NCBI GenBank assembly: GCA_031253835.1 | Contig: JAIRVP010000022.1 | Location: 1 to 64,000 of the forward strand | Length of the DNA stretch: 64,000 nt | Reading direction: 5' to 3' | Source: Burkholderia sp. | Lineage (GTDB): Bacteria; Pseudomonadota; Gammaproteobacteria; Burkholderiales; Burkholderiaceae | In this document: piece after piece, positions 15,823 through 27,430 of the stretch | Numbering within the stretch: the first letter of the stretch is position 1 | How the letters are laid out: every line of letters starts with the position of its first letter | Notes under the pieces: model-generated | Told to the model about the DNA's origin: nothing | The model's database searches: none | What the model saw: only the letters and a program-made list of their open reading frames with translations | Made by a program: the position numbers and the translations under genes

Positions 15823-17717
15823 TACATCACCTTCGGAATGTCGTGGCCCAGTGACACCAAGACGCTGCGGCAGCGCTCGATATCTCGGCGCACTATGTTG
15901 AGGCCCGCTTCGCCAATATCGTCACAGCGTAAGACTTCCTCGAGATGGTCGTGCAGCCCCTGGTAGAGCTTTGCGTGCCGGCGGCCGATCACCGAATGAT
16001 CGCAGTTGCTACAACGGGTGCGCTCCATATCGTTTCCGACACAACGATCGTCATCGGCGGTACACCAAGCGTGACCATTACTGCGAATAGGTGTGCTACT
16101 CGCCAGCGACCGAACCATCTGCTTGTGATTCTTGAAGATGGTCACGGCTTCGCTTCCTCGCCATGCCATGACACCTTTTCCATAGCCACCGGCAAGTGGT
16201 TCCTCGGGCTGTAACCATGTGCCAACTACATCTGCCTTGATATCGTCGAGCTCATCCTGAATCTCGATGTAAAGCGCTAGCTCCTGCGACTGGTTGAGTG
16301 CATAACCAAGCGTCATGTCCAACGACCAATGCTTAAAGTGCTCGCGCAGGTAACGCAGATCTCCGAACTGGCTTCGGGCTGCATAGTTCGCGAACTTGCG
16401 TCGAAATTGATGGGTTGTCAGATCCCAGGATAGGCCGCTCTGCCGAGCGAAGGCCTTGATGGCAAGTGCCCACGCCCCTGCTGACATCGTGCGAACCAGA
16501 TTTTTCTTGCCCGGCGCGATGGCTAAGAAAACTGCGTTTTCGTGTCGTTTAGCTTCGACAATCTCGGGATCGAAAGGATTGAATTCGCGGCGCTGAGCGA
16601 TTTCTGATTTGATCATGTTCTGATATGGTTGAGCCCAGCGCTCCATGATTCGAAGGGCGATAACAGCAGCCTCGGGAACCATCCACTCGGTACGACCTGC
16701 GTCAGTCTTTGTCGACTGCGAGCGCATCCACCAGTAAGTAGCCGACCTATGATCCTCGTTCTCAATATTTGAGAATTCTAGAGTGCTGTAGCAGGCTCCC
16801 GACTGGATGAAAGCGAGCTCGTGATTGCGGCAGCCTGAGACCGAAGCAACAACGATATAGCAAGCAGTGCGAAGCTCACGAATGGCTGTTCTGAAGCTGC
16901 CCGCGCTAGTTGACCAGCCGTTTCGTCTTAGACGTCTATTAACGACGAAATCCGACGGGGTCGCGTCATCAGTTCTCACTGCTCCAGCTGGACCCATTTT
17001 GTCACGGAGATCGAGCAACGCATTACCTTTCTCGACTATCGACCAGGCCCTTTGAAAAAGTGCGGTGAACACGTCATCGGGGATGAGAGGTGTTGTAACT
17101 CCGCGGCGTCCGGTTCCCGCGCCGGTAAGTCCGGCTAGGTGCGTCGACGAGGTGCCCGGCCATGGATGGCTGGGTATTCGGTCATCGGTGTATTGACTGA
17201 GTTGGTATATAGCCTCGACCACATCGAGGCGATGCCTTAACGTTGAGGCTTTTAGAGGTTGACAAAGCTGGCCGATTCGCTGTTGTTTGCATGTGTCGAC
17301 GTAGATCGAGCATACTGTCGGCGTAACGTCGGCCAGCCTTGCAATGCCGAGGCGTTCCAGATGTCTTAGAAAGGGATGTGCGTCGCCGGCCAATTTCACT
17401 ATGCTGCGAGCCGATGGGCGTTTCTGCCCGGGGCGGCCCCGGAGAATGTAGCGGTAGAGAATGGCCTTCATCGTTGCCCGATAAGACTCTGGAATTCGCC
17501 TGAAATCAATCACTTTTTCGCATGGCAGTTTGTTCGTTGGATGACCAACGAGTTGCCATCGATCGTCACCATAGTGGGAGAGCACAATCCAGTAACCGGA
17601 AACTTTTTGCGTTGAAATAATCAACTTATCGCGCTCTTGCTCGGACATGCCTTGAACTGTCAGCGGCTGGTGCTGATGGATATGTTCCATTGAGGAGGTC
17701 GCTGAAGAATGGTTCAT
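15822..17717 (-). CDS. ginC: GinC-like tyrosine recombinase
   Basis: This is a large phage-integrase-fold recombinase of 631 aa. The catalytic residues appear complete: Arg in SGCRNHELA, Lys in STKTDAGRTEW, HQFR (His-x2-Arg), HW in HFKHWSLDM and the nucleophilic Tyr in TLGYALN. A Cys/His cluster near the C-terminus (CSNCDHSVIGRRH) may bind zinc. An open frame runs back to 17936, but the ATG at 17717 overlaps the stop of the preceding recombinase as ATGA and gives a normal N-terminus, so it is preferred. It works with the two upstream recombinases to insert and excise the island. Confidence 0.78.
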   Translation of the reverse strand: MNHSSATSSMEHIHQHQPLTVQGMSEQERDKLIISTQKVSGYWIVLSHYGDDRWQLVGHPTNKLPCEKVIDFRRIPESYRATMKAILYRYILRGRPGQKRPSARSIVKLAGDAHPFLRHLERLGIARLADVTPTVCSIYVDTCKQQRIGQLCQPLKASTLRHRLDVVEAIYQLSQYTDDRIPSHPWPGTSSTHLAGLTGAGTGRRGVTTPLIPDDVFTALFQRAWSIVEKGNALLDLRDKMGPAGAVRTDDATPSDFVVNRRLRRNGWSTSAGSFRTAIRELRTACYIVVASVSGCRNHELAFIQSGACYSTLEFSNIENEDHRSATYWWMRSQSTKTDAGRTEWMVPEAAVIALRIMERWAQPYQNMIKSEIAQRREFNPFDPEIVEAKRHENAVFLAIAPGKKNLVRTMSAGAWALAIKAFARQSGLSWDLTTHQFRRKFANYAARSQFGDLRYLREHFKHWSLDMTLGYALNQSQELALYIEIQDELDDIKADVVGTWLQPEEPLAGGYGKGVMAWRGSEAVTIFKNHKQMVRSLASSTPIRSNGHAWCTADDDRCVGNDMERTRCSNCDHSVIGRRHAKLYQGLHDHLEEVLRCDDIGEAGLNIVRRDIERCRSVLVSLGHDIPKVM

Positions 17718-19393
17718 AGCAGTGACTCCAGATCGTCGAAGATTGTCTGGCTTGCCCAGAACGGATGCGGATCGTTTCGAGCTCGCTCGCGAGCTGCCGC
17801 TACGTCGGCTTCCCTGAATACCTTCCGAGCAATGCCGATTGTGATGACGTCGCGCTCGATTAAGCGAGGGATGTGTCTGAACTGCTGATTCCATCGCTGT
17901 CGGTCCATGCGCGACCGTTCTCCGAGCACACGCCAATAGAAAGAGTAGAGTCTCCAGAGATCATCGCCGGTCACAACGTAGTTTCGGCAGCGCAGGCAGT
18001 TCAGAAAGCGCTCGCAAGGCGCGCCTTCGCGCTTCGGCGCGTATTCGCCCATTCTGATATCAGAACATCTGCCGACCGGCGTTCGTTCGGTTGCTCCAAG
18101 CGTCCCTGAAAGCAACTCGTTGACAAGACATACCCCCATGAAGCGCCAGTCCTGCTTTGCGTCTTCTCCAGGACGCAGATAGTGACGCGACACTACCGGT
18201 GGGGTATTTCCTGCCGCGACAGCTGTTGCGACAATGTCGCCGTCCAGGATTTCGTTGACGCGATTTGCGAACGTCTTTCGGAGCCGGCTGATATTAATGC
18301 GCATCGGCTTACCGTCGTTGTCGACGAGATTGTAGTCGCGTACAAGTTTCTTGATGGCCTCGTCCAGCATTCCAATCTTTAAATTCACAATCCGGAGCTG
18401 TCCGTCCATCGTTCGTTTTGAGTACAACCAGACGCAGTTGCGAATATCCTCTGGCGCTCTCGTCCGAATTTGAGCCGTGAGTTCGATGACTCTCCGGATC
18501 AGTCTACTGACGGCTGGCCGTAGTGTTGGAGTCGATTCGACAGTTCGCTCTGCCGTTGTCTCGGAGCGGACCACAATCTTTGTTGTCGTATGTCCACGCC
18601 GCTTGTATAGCACCAGGAATTCGAGGTTATCTTTGGGGTGAGGCTTCAAGCAGTCGATGGGCATCTCCATCAGCGATGTGGTATTCCTGCCGGTGTGAAG
18701 AGCGACCACTAGGAGCGCATATGCGAGCAATGTGCTTTTCGGTGCCGTGTCGTTTGTCAATATGGGGAGTACGGCTGTTTTAACGGCCGCAGTAAACGCT
18801 TTGCGTTCGGTTCGCGTAAGGGGACTCTCGCCTCTGTCGTGCAGATGGCTTCCAGGAAACGGGTTGTTGGGAAACGTCGCGTTGTCACCAGTAGTTACCA
18901 GTTCGAATAGACCGCGTCGTCCAAGAGCAACTAAGACTGATTTCGTATAGGCGTAGCAAACCCGCTGGCTTAGCGTCGAAACCCCTCTGTCACGCAAGAA
19001 GGCGAGATAGCTATCGATCGTGTCGCGCTTGATATCGCGCAATTCGAGAGCGCGGCCAGTCGTCGCTGCATACGTGGTCAGATAGCTGAGGAAGTACCTC
19101 AACCCAGTGGTACAGTAGCTCGCGATGGTTGAGACCTCGACGTCGAGGTCTTGCTTGTCGAGAAAGCGCTCAATCTGTCGCTGGCAAGCGTAAGTGATCT
19201 GATCAATGCCAGCGGAGTACCACGGGCCAAAATCAAACTGGCGACACTTTGATGCACTCCTGCCGAAGTAGACCACGCTGCTGGTAGGAGGTATAACGTC
19301 GGCCGGGATGGAAATATCTCCCGCGTCTGTAGCCGTATGCTCGACTTGAGTTGTAGCCAGATCGGCCTTCACGAACGTCTTGCGCTTTCCCAT
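17714..19393 (-). CDS. ginB: GinB-like tyrosine recombinase, atypical active site
   Basis: This 559-aa integrase-fold protein is the middle of three recombinases. It has the first catalytic Arg (HTGRNTTSL) and a final Tyr (SRHYL). The usual His-x2-Arg is Ser-x2-Arg (SRLRKTF) and the His/Trp before the Tyr is replaced (GNTPPVV). Such changes suggest a weakened or specialised subunit, as in other recombinase trios. A Cys cluster (CERFLNCLRCRNYV) near residue 470 could bind metal. The ATG at 19393 overlaps the stop of the first recombinase by one base (TAATG) and its stop overlaps the next start (ATGA), so the cluster is translationally linked. Confidence 0.75.
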   Translation of the reverse strand: MGKRKTFVKADLATTQVEHTATDAGDISIPADVIPPTSSVVYFGRSASKCRQFDFGPWYSAGIDQITYACQRQIERFLDKQDLDVEVSTIASYCTTGLRYFLSYLTTYAATTGRALELRDIKRDTIDSYLAFLRDRGVSTLSQRVCYAYTKSVLVALGRRGLFELVTTGDNATFPNNPFPGSHLHDRGESPLTRTERKAFTAAVKTAVLPILTNDTAPKSTLLAYALLVVALHTGRNTTSLMEMPIDCLKPHPKDNLEFLVLYKRRGHTTTKIVVRSETTAERTVESTPTLRPAVSRLIRRVIELTAQIRTRAPEDIRNCVWLYSKRTMDGQLRIVNLKIGMLDEAIKKLVRDYNLVDNDGKPMRINISRLRKTFANRVNEILDGDIVATAVAAGNTPPVVSRHYLRPGEDAKQDWRFMGVCLVNELLSGTLGATERTPVGRCSDIRMGEYAPKREGAPCERFLNCLRCRNYVVTGDDLWRLYSFYWRVLGERSRMDRQRWNQQFRHIPRLIERDVITIGIARKVFREADVAAARERARNDPHPFWASQTIFDDLESLL

Positions 19394-20544
19394 TAGTCCT
19401 CCGCTGCAAAGCTATTCAGTTCGTCGTCGTAAGCCAGTACGGCGTCATCGGCCAGTTCGTTGATCAGGTGCAGATACACCATTGTTGTTTGAATCGATGC
19501 ATGTCCGAGCTGGCGCTGAAGGAACACCACCGGTTCGATCCGGTTTCGGTTGCGTTCGCGCTGAAGCGCAACAAGGGTGTGGGTTGCGTACGTGTGGCGC
19601 AGCATATGGGTCCACACGTGGAGTCCAGTCTTCTGTCCAATCAGACGTACGATCCGATCGAGACTTTTGCCGTCCGAGCTGTATGGCTCGCCAGACTGAT
19701 TCAGGAAAAGCGGCGAGCGTTCATGCGCGCTCAGCGCGGAGCGGAGACCTCGTTGATGCACTGCATAGTGATGGAGGTCTTGCATCAGTTGCCGGCTGAC
19801 GTATATGTCGCGGGCCTTGCTACCTTTGGTCCTCATGCCGTGACCATCGCGCGGATCAAGGCTCACTCGAACGTTGCGCTCGTGAAGGTAAGGGTGCTCT
19901 GGATCGATGACATATGCCAGTGGAAACGTTGCGAGTTCTTCTTTGCGAAGACCGGTCCCTAAAGCGAGGCGAATGATCATCCGATGATGGGGATTCTCAG
20001 CCGAATGCAGGAGTTCTTTTACCTGTGCCGGTGAAAGAAATTTCGGCAGATCCTTGTAGGTTCGCGGCATTATGTCGGGCGTGGCCACAACGCCACCAGA
20101 GGCGTTCACGTGCGCAAGAAATCGCCCACCGACGCTCATTCGACGAATGTCGTACGAGAACGGCAGTGTCGGAATCCATTGCTGGTGCATCGCAAACTCA
20201 TAAAACTTGCAGATGTAGACCAGGCGATTGCGCACTGTCGCGCGGGCTAGGTCGTACTCCTCGAGGCAATAATCACGATAAGCTGCGACAAGTGTCTTTT
20301 GCTCCCCGCGGCTGACATCGTCCCAGCGGAGATCATGCGTTTGGAGAAAGCTGAAATAGTCGTAGAGCGCTCGTGCCGTGTTGATCCATGACTTTTTTGA
20401 GCCGATGGCGCCGCGCAAGAGATAGAACCGGAAAAATTCATTGGCTGGACGGCAACTCTCCATGTTGTCCCAAAGCAAGATCGGGAAACCGGAATAGGGC
20501 CGGCCGCTGATGAGGAAGTCGCTGGTGGAAGAGATCAGCCGCAT
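19393..20544 (-). CDS. ginA: GinA-like tyrosine recombinase
   Basis: This 383-aa site-specific recombinase has a normal set of catalytic residues: Arg in GTGLRKEEL (about 197), Lys in TKGSKARDI, HMLRHTY (about 312 to 318), LGHAS and the nucleophile Tyr in TMVYLHL (about 355). The N-terminal 170 residues form a SAM-like core-binding domain. It is the first gene of the four-gene integration module and begins within 220 bases of the chromosomal flavoprotein gene, so it faces into the island from the right end. It resembles TnpA of Tn554 in size and position and is the likeliest strand-cutting subunit. Confidence 0.8.
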   Translation of the reverse strand: MRLISSTSDFLISGRPYSGFPILLWDNMESCRPANEFFRFYLLRGAIGSKKSWINTARALYDYFSFLQTHDLRWDDVSRGEQKTLVAAYRDYCLEEYDLARATVRNRLVYICKFYEFAMHQQWIPTLPFSYDIRRMSVGGRFLAHVNASGGVVATPDIMPRTYKDLPKFLSPAQVKELLHSAENPHHRMIIRLALGTGLRKEELATFPLAYVIDPEHPYLHERNVRVSLDPRDGHGMRTKGSKARDIYVSRQLMQDLHHYAVHQRGLRSALSAHERSPLFLNQSGEPYSSDGKSLDRIVRLIGQKTGLHVWTHMLRHTYATHTLVALQRERNRNRIEPVVFLQRQLGHASIQTTMVYLHLINELADDAVLAYDDELNSFAAED

Positions 20545-20764
20545 TCAGGTTCTCCTGCCGATCAGCAAGGATGGGGGCCGTCGATTCGCGGTTGCGAGCC
20601 CCGCTTGCGAATCGAGGCTGCGCCGCCATCCAAGCGTTGCGTTGTCCGCCGTCGCATGTATCATTCGCCCTTCCTCAAGATAGTAATCAGTCGCCTACCT
20701 CTAAGTGGCTGATAAATCTACATAATTTTCCTAATCTATGCAAAGTTCCTGAACAATCCGCGCC
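20545..20764. other. right boundary of the genomic island (candidate attachment region)
   Basis: Between the start of the first recombinase and the chromosomal flavoprotein gene the composition shifts from mixed to AT-rich (20690 to 20755) and then to the high GC of the chromosome. The promoter of the gin operon and one end of the island must lie here. The exact crossover cannot be fixed, because the left end is outside the window and no copy of the junction is available for comparison. Confidence 0.5.
20581..20615. repeat. 9-bp perfect inverted repeat upstream of ginA
   Basis: TCGATTCGC at 20581 to 20589 is repeated in inverse orientation as GCGAATCGA at 20607 to 20615, with a 17-base spacer. 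It lies 37 bases before the start of the first recombinase, at the end of the island. Its position fits a recombinase or GinD binding site or the core of an attachment site; it lacks a T tract, so it does not look like a terminator. Confidence 0.5.
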
Positions 20765-21985
20765 ATGGAAACTTATGACATCGCCGTGATCGGCGCAGGC
20801 GCCGCCGGGATGATGAGCGCCGCGGTCGCCGGGCAGCTCGGCCGCCGCGTCGTGCTGATCGATCACGCGCCGCGGCTCGCCGAGAAGATCCGCATCTCGG
20901 GCGGCGGCCGCTGCAACTTCACGAACCTGTACGCCGGCCCCGACAACTACCTGTCGTCGAATTCGCATTTCGCGCGCTCGGCGCTGGCGCGCTATACGCC
21001 GCGCGACTTCCTCGGGCTGCTCAAGCGCCATCACGTGACCTGGCACGAAAAGCACAAGGGGCAGCTCTTTTGCGACCACGGCAGCGACGCGATCATCGAC
21101 ATGCTGAAGCACGAGTGCGATGCGGGCGGCATCGCGTGGCGCCGGCCGGTCGTCGTCGACGCGGTGCGCCACGCACCGGCCGACGGCTTCGTGCTCGATA
21201 CGCAGCAGGCAGGGGCGATCGGTGCGCGCGCACTGATCATCGCGACGGGCGGCCTGTCGATCCCGAAGATCGGCGCGACCGACTTCGGCTACCGGCTGGC
21301 GAAGCAGTTCGGCCACAAGCTGGTCGATACGCGGCCCGCGCTCGTGCCGCTGACGTTCGCGCCGCAGGACTGGGCGCCGTTCGCGGCGCTGTCGGGCGTG
21401 TCGCTCGAAGTGCGCGTGTCGACCGGCGACAAGAAGCGCGGTGGCGAATTCGTCGAGGATCTGCTGCTGACCCATCGCGGCCTGTCCGGGCCCGGCATCC
21501 TGCAGATCTCGAGCTACTGGCAGCCCGGCGACCCGATCCGCGTCGACCTGCTGCCGCAGCGCGACACGGTGGCCGACCTGCTCGACGCGAAGCGCACGTC
21601 GAAGCGCCAGATCGGTTCGCTGCTCGCCGACTGGGTGCCGTCGCGCCTCGCACATGCGTGGCTCGATACGCATCGCGTCGCGGCCGACGCGCGGCTCGCG
21701 GACCTGCCCGACAAGACGCTGCGCCAGATCGGCGACGCGCTGTCCGGCTGGACGCTGACGCCGAACGGCACCGAGGGCTACAAGAAGGCCGAGGTGACGA
21801 AGGGCGGGGTCGATACGCGGGAGCTGTCGTCGGCGACGATGATGAGCGCGCGCGTGCCGGGGCTGTTCTTCGTCGGCGAGGCGGTGGACGTGACGGGCTG
21901 GCTCGGCGGCTACAACTTCCAGTGGGCATGGGCGTCCGGCACGGCGGCCGGGCAGGCTGCGGCCGAGTATTCGCGCGGTACCTGA
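20765..21985 (+). CDS. FAD-dependent oxidoreductase, HI0933/BaiN family
   Basis: This 406-aa flavoprotein has an N-terminal Rossmann motif (GAGAAGMMSA, residues 10 to 19) and the family signature GGGRCNFTN near residue 47. It ends with a second FAD-binding stretch (GEAVDVTGWLGGYNFQWAWASG). This is the HI0933/YhiN/BaiN family, soluble enzymes related to bile-acid and aminoacetone oxidoreductases; the substrate in Burkholderia is unknown. It is the first high-GC chromosomal gene after the island and is not obviously in an operon with rpsU, which has its own promoter. Confidence 0.88.
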   Translation: METYDIAVIGAGAAGMMSAAVAGQLGRRVVLIDHAPRLAEKIRISGGGRCNFTNLYAGPDNYLSSNSHFARSALARYTPRDFLGLLKRHHVTWHEKHKGQLFCDHGSDAIIDMLKHECDAGGIAWRRPVVVDAVRHAPADGFVLDTQQAGAIGARALIIATGGLSIPKIGATDFGYRLAKQFGHKLVDTRPALVPLTFAPQDWAPFAALSGVSLEVRVSTGDKKRGGEFVEDLLLTHRGLSGPGILQISSYWQPGDPIRVDLLPQRDTVADLLDAKRTSKRQIGSLLADWVPSRLAHAWLDTHRVAADARLADLPDKTLRQIGDALSGWTLTPNGTEGYKKAEVTKGGVDTRELSSATMMSARVPGLFFVGEAVDVTGWLGGYNFQWAWASGTAAGQAAAEYSRGT

Positions 21986-22023
21986 CGGGCCGGCCCGTTT
22001 TAGCGGGACCAGGCCCCGTGCCT

Positions 22024-22051
22024 TTGGACAATTCAATCGCTCTGCTATACT
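22024..22051 (+). promoter_or_regulatory. sigma-70 promoter of rpsU
   Basis: TTGGAC at 22024 to 22029 and TATACT at 22046 to 22051 are separated by 16 bases and lie 40 bases before the rpsU start. This is a strong housekeeping promoter pattern for the rpsU, yqeY, dnaG, rpoD cluster. Confidence 0.7.
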
Positions 22052-22090
22052 CGGTAGTCTTTCCTTGCAAACCTTTATTCGTGTCGGATC

Positions 22091-22303
22091 ATGACGATCA
22101 TTCGCGTTAAAGAGAACGAGCCGTTCGAAGTTGCAATGCGTCGCTTCAAGCGCACGATCGAGAAGAACGGTCTGCTGACCGAACTTCGCGCGCGCGAGTT
22201 CTACGAAAAGCCGACCGCGGAGCGCAAGCGCAAGAAGGCCGCTGCAGTGAAGCGACATTACAAGCGGATTCGCAGCCAGACGTTGCCGAAGAAGCTGTAC
22301 TGA
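22091..22303 (+). CDS. rpsU: 30S ribosomal protein S21
   Basis: This 70-aa, very basic protein ([20 protein letters not shown] at the start, ending in a run of Lys and Arg) is bacterial S21. It binds the platform of the small ribosomal subunit and helps initiation of translation. Length and sequence match the family. It opens the macromolecular synthesis cluster that continues with yqeY, dnaG and rpoD, and a strong terminator at 22411 separates most of its transcripts from the next gene. Confidence 0.97.
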
Positions 22304-22410
22304 AGGATTGGGCGCCGCGCGGTTCGCTGAGCGGCGCACCGGCGACTCCGCGCGATGGAGTACGATCGTGCAGCCGATCAGGCGGCGAGTCGCCGATGCC
22401 GGATTCGAGC

Positions 22411-22446
22411 AACCCGCTTGAGACACTGTCCCAAGCGGGTTTTTGT
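22411..22446 (+). terminator. intrinsic terminator after rpsU
   Basis: AACCCGCTTG at 22411 to 22420 pairs perfectly with CAAGCGGGTT at 22432 to 22441, with an 11-base loop, followed by a T tract. It lies about 110 bases after the rpsU stop and before yqeY, so it probably attenuates read-through into the replication and transcription genes. Confidence 0.85.
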
Positions 22447-22497
22447 GTTGACGCCCATTCGCGGGCGTCGGATTCACGTTTCCATTCCGGGTGAAAG

Positions 22498-22944
22498 ATG
22501 AGTTTGAAAGAGCAGATCAGCGAAGACATGAAGGCCGCAATGCGCGCGAAGGAAAGCGAGCGCCTGGCGACGATTCGCCTGCTGATGGCCGCGATCAAGC
22601 AGCGTGAGGTCGATGATCGGGTCACGCTCGACGACGCGGCCATCACGGCCGTGATCGACAAGATGATCAAGCAGCGCAAGGATTCGATCAGCCAGTTCGA
22701 GGCCGCCGGCCGCGACGATCTCGTCGCGAAGGAGCAGGCCGAGCTGGCCGTGCTGGGCGGCTACATGCCCGCGCAGCTGTCGGATGCCGAAGTGGCGGCC
22801 GAAATCCAGGCAGCGGTCGCGCAAACTGGCGCAGCCGGCCCGCAGGACATGGGCAAGGTGATGGGCGTGCTGAAGGGCAAGCTCGCCGGTCGTGCCGACA
22901 TGACGGCCGTTTCCGCGCAGGTCAAGGCCGCGCTCACGAAGTAA
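22498..22944 (+). CDS. yqeY: GatB/YqeY domain protein
   Basis: This 148-aa protein starts MSLKEQISEDMKAAMRAKES and has the conserved VLGGYMPAQLS and MGKVMGVLKGKL segments of the YqeY family, a stand-alone homologue of the tail domain of the GatB amidotransferase subunit that contacts tRNA. Its cellular role is unclear. It is commonly placed between rpsU and dnaG, as here. GGTGAAAG just before the ATG is the ribosome site. Confidence 0.93.
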   Translation: MSLKEQISEDMKAAMRAKESERLATIRLLMAAIKQREVDDRVTLDDAAITAVIDKMIKQRKDSISQFEAAGRDDLVAKEQAELAVLGGYMPAQLSDAEVAAEIQAAVAQTGAAGPQDMGKVMGVLKGKLAGRADMTAVSAQVKAALTK

Positions 22945-23014
22945 AACCCGTTCCCGGCGCGCCCAGCGATGCGTGCGCCGGGCGTCGTATTGTCTTTTTT
23001 CGCTCGATCCCACG

Positions 23015-24892
23015 GTGATTCCGCATTCTTTCCTGCAGGACTTGCTGAACCGCGTCGATATCGTCGACGTGGTGGGCCGGTACGTGCAGCTCAAGAAGGG
23101 CGGCGCCAACTTCATGGGGTTGTGCCCGTTCCATAACGAGAAGAGCCCGTCGTTCACCGTCAGTCCGACCAAGCAGTTCTATCACTGCTTCGGGTGCGGC
23201 GCGCACGGCACGGCGATCGGCTTCCTGATGGAGCACGCGGGGCTCACGTTCCCGGAAGCCGTGCAGGAGCTCGCGCAGTCCGTCGGGCTGACCGTGCCGC
23301 ACGAGCCGTCGATGCGCGGCGGTGGGGGCGGAGGCGGTGGCGGCGGCGACTATCCGGCGCCGGTGTCGAAATCGGTCGCGACCGCGCTGTCCGATGCGAT
23401 GACGGCCGCGTGCGACTACTACCGCAAGCAGTTGCGCGGCGCGACCGTCGCGATCCAGTACCTGAAGAACCGGGGCCTGACCGGCGAGATCGCCGCGCGT
23501 TTCGGTCTCGGCTATGCGCCGGACGGCTGGCAGAACCTCGAAACCGCGTTCCCGGACTATCGCGACGAATCGCTCGTCGAGTCGGGGCTCGTGATCGTCA
23601 GCGAGAAGACCGACGCGCAGGGCGTCGCGCGCCGCTACGACCGGTTCCGCGAGCGGATCATGTTCCCGATCCGCAACGTGAAGGGGCAGGTGATCGGCTT
23701 CGGCGGCCGCGTGCTCGGCAGCGGCGAACCGAAGTACCTGAACTCGCCCGAAACGCCGCTGTTCAACAAGGGCAGCGAGCTGTACGGGCTGTTCGAGGCG
23801 CGGCTCGCGATTCGCGAGCGCAAGTACGTGCTGGTCGTCGAAGGCTACATGGACGTCGTCGCGCTCGCGCAGCTCGGGTTCCCGAACGCGGTCGCGACGC
23901 TCGGCACCGCGTGCACGCCGATTCACGTGCAGAAGCTGCTGCGCCAGACCGACACGGTCATTTTCAGTTTCGACGGCGATTCGGCCGGGCGGCGGGCGGC
24001 GCGGCGCGCGCTCGAGGCCTGCCTGCCGCACGCAGGCGACAACCGCACGATCCGGTTCCTTTTTCTGCCGACCGAGCATGATCCGGACAGCTATGTCCGC
24101 GAGTTCGGCGCGGACGCGTTCTCCGAGCAGGTCGAGCGCGCGATGCCGCTGTCGCAATTTCTGCTGAACGAAGCAATTTCAGGCAAGGCGCTCGATCAGC
24201 CGGAAGGGCGCGCGAAGGCGCTGTTCGATGCGAAGCCGCTGCTGCAGGCGCTGCCCGCGAACGCGCTGCGCGCGCAGATCATGCACATGTTCGCGGACCG
24301 TCTCGATATCCCGTTCGAAGAGGTCGCGGGGCTGTCCGACGTCGATACGCGGATCGCGGCGCCGCCGCGCCAGGCGCCCGCGCGCAGCGAGCGCCGCCGC
24401 GTGACGGACAGCGAAAAGCGCGCGCTGCGCACGCTGGTGATGCATCCGCGCATCGCGTCGCAGCTCGACGACGAGCAGATTGCGACCCTGCGCGCGTTGC
24501 CGCGCATCGGCGAGCTGTTCGCGGAAGTTGTCGACCATGCGCGTGCACTGGGCGACGGCGCGGAGTTCCGGCTGCTGTCGGATGTCCTGCGGACGTCCTC
24601 GAACGGGGCGACTTACGAGGAAATCTTCCGCGAAATTCTGGACTATGATGAAAACGTCCGCGATTTGCTGTTACAGAATCCGGAAGACGAGACGGTGCCC
24701 GAGCGGCAGCGTGAGCAGGAACGGATCGCGGGGGAGGAACTGCAGGCAGCGGTGCTCAAGATGCGCTATGACGCCTGCTGCGACCGGCTTGACCGGCTGG
24801 CGCGGCAATCCACCTTCACACCCGAGGAATTGGCCGAATTGACGGAATTGAACCAGCAGCGAACCGACATGAAACGTCGGCTCGGGCTGTAG
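23015..24892 (+). CDS. dnaG: DNA primase
   Basis: DnaG makes RNA primers at the replication fork. The GTG at 23015 (625 aa, beginning with the usual IPHSFLQDLLNRVDIVDVV) is chosen over an upstream ATG at 22973 whose extra residues do not fit the family. The N-terminal zinc domain has CPFH (near 40) and CFGCG (near 61). A run of ten glycines (about 100 to 110) links it to the RNA polymerase core. The TOPRIM part has VEGYMDVVAL and SFDGDSAGRRAARRA. The C-terminal helicase-binding domain is present (to 625). It sits between yqeY and rpoD, the classic macromolecular synthesis arrangement. Confidence 0.95.
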   Translation: MIPHSFLQDLLNRVDIVDVVGRYVQLKKGGANFMGLCPFHNEKSPSFTVSPTKQFYHCFGCGAHGTAIGFLMEHAGLTFPEAVQELAQSVGLTVPHEPSMRGGGGGGGGGGDYPAPVSKSVATALSDAMTAACDYYRKQLRGATVAIQYLKNRGLTGEIAARFGLGYAPDGWQNLETAFPDYRDESLVESGLVIVSEKTDAQGVARRYDRFRERIMFPIRNVKGQVIGFGGRVLGSGEPKYLNSPETPLFNKGSELYGLFEARLAIRERKYVLVVEGYMDVVALAQLGFPNAVATLGTACTPIHVQKLLRQTDTVIFSFDGDSAGRRAARRALEACLPHAGDNRTIRFLFLPTEHDPDSYVREFGADAFSEQVERAMPLSQFLLNEAISGKALDQPEGRAKALFDAKPLLQALPANALRAQIMHMFADRLDIPFEEVAGLSDVDTRIAAPPRQAPARSERRRVTDSEKRALRTLVMHPRIASQLDDEQIATLRALPRIGELFAEVVDHARALGDGAEFRLLSDVLRTSSNGATYEEIFREILDYDENVRDLLLQNPEDETVPERQREQERIAGEELQAAVLKMRYDACCDRLDRLARQSTFTPEELAELTELNQQRTDMKRRLGL

Positions 24893-24904
24893 GCGGCCGG
24901 GGCG

Positions 24905-24934
24905 CTTAGAGAGGGCTCCCCAGCGTGCTATAAT
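24905..24934 (+). promoter_or_regulatory. promoter of rpoD
   Basis: A perfect TATAAT lies at 24929 to 24934, about 47 bases before the rpoD start, with a weak CTTAGA at 24905 to 24910 at 18-base spacing. It gives rpoD its own transcription in addition to read-through from dnaG. Confidence 0.55.
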
Positions 24935-24980
24935 ATAAGGTTTCCAGCGGTTTGTTTTCTAAGCAGAGGCGAGAATCGCG

Positions 24981-27410
<2,430 letters not shown>

Positions 27411-27430
27411 TTTCCAGCGTCTCTCCTGCG

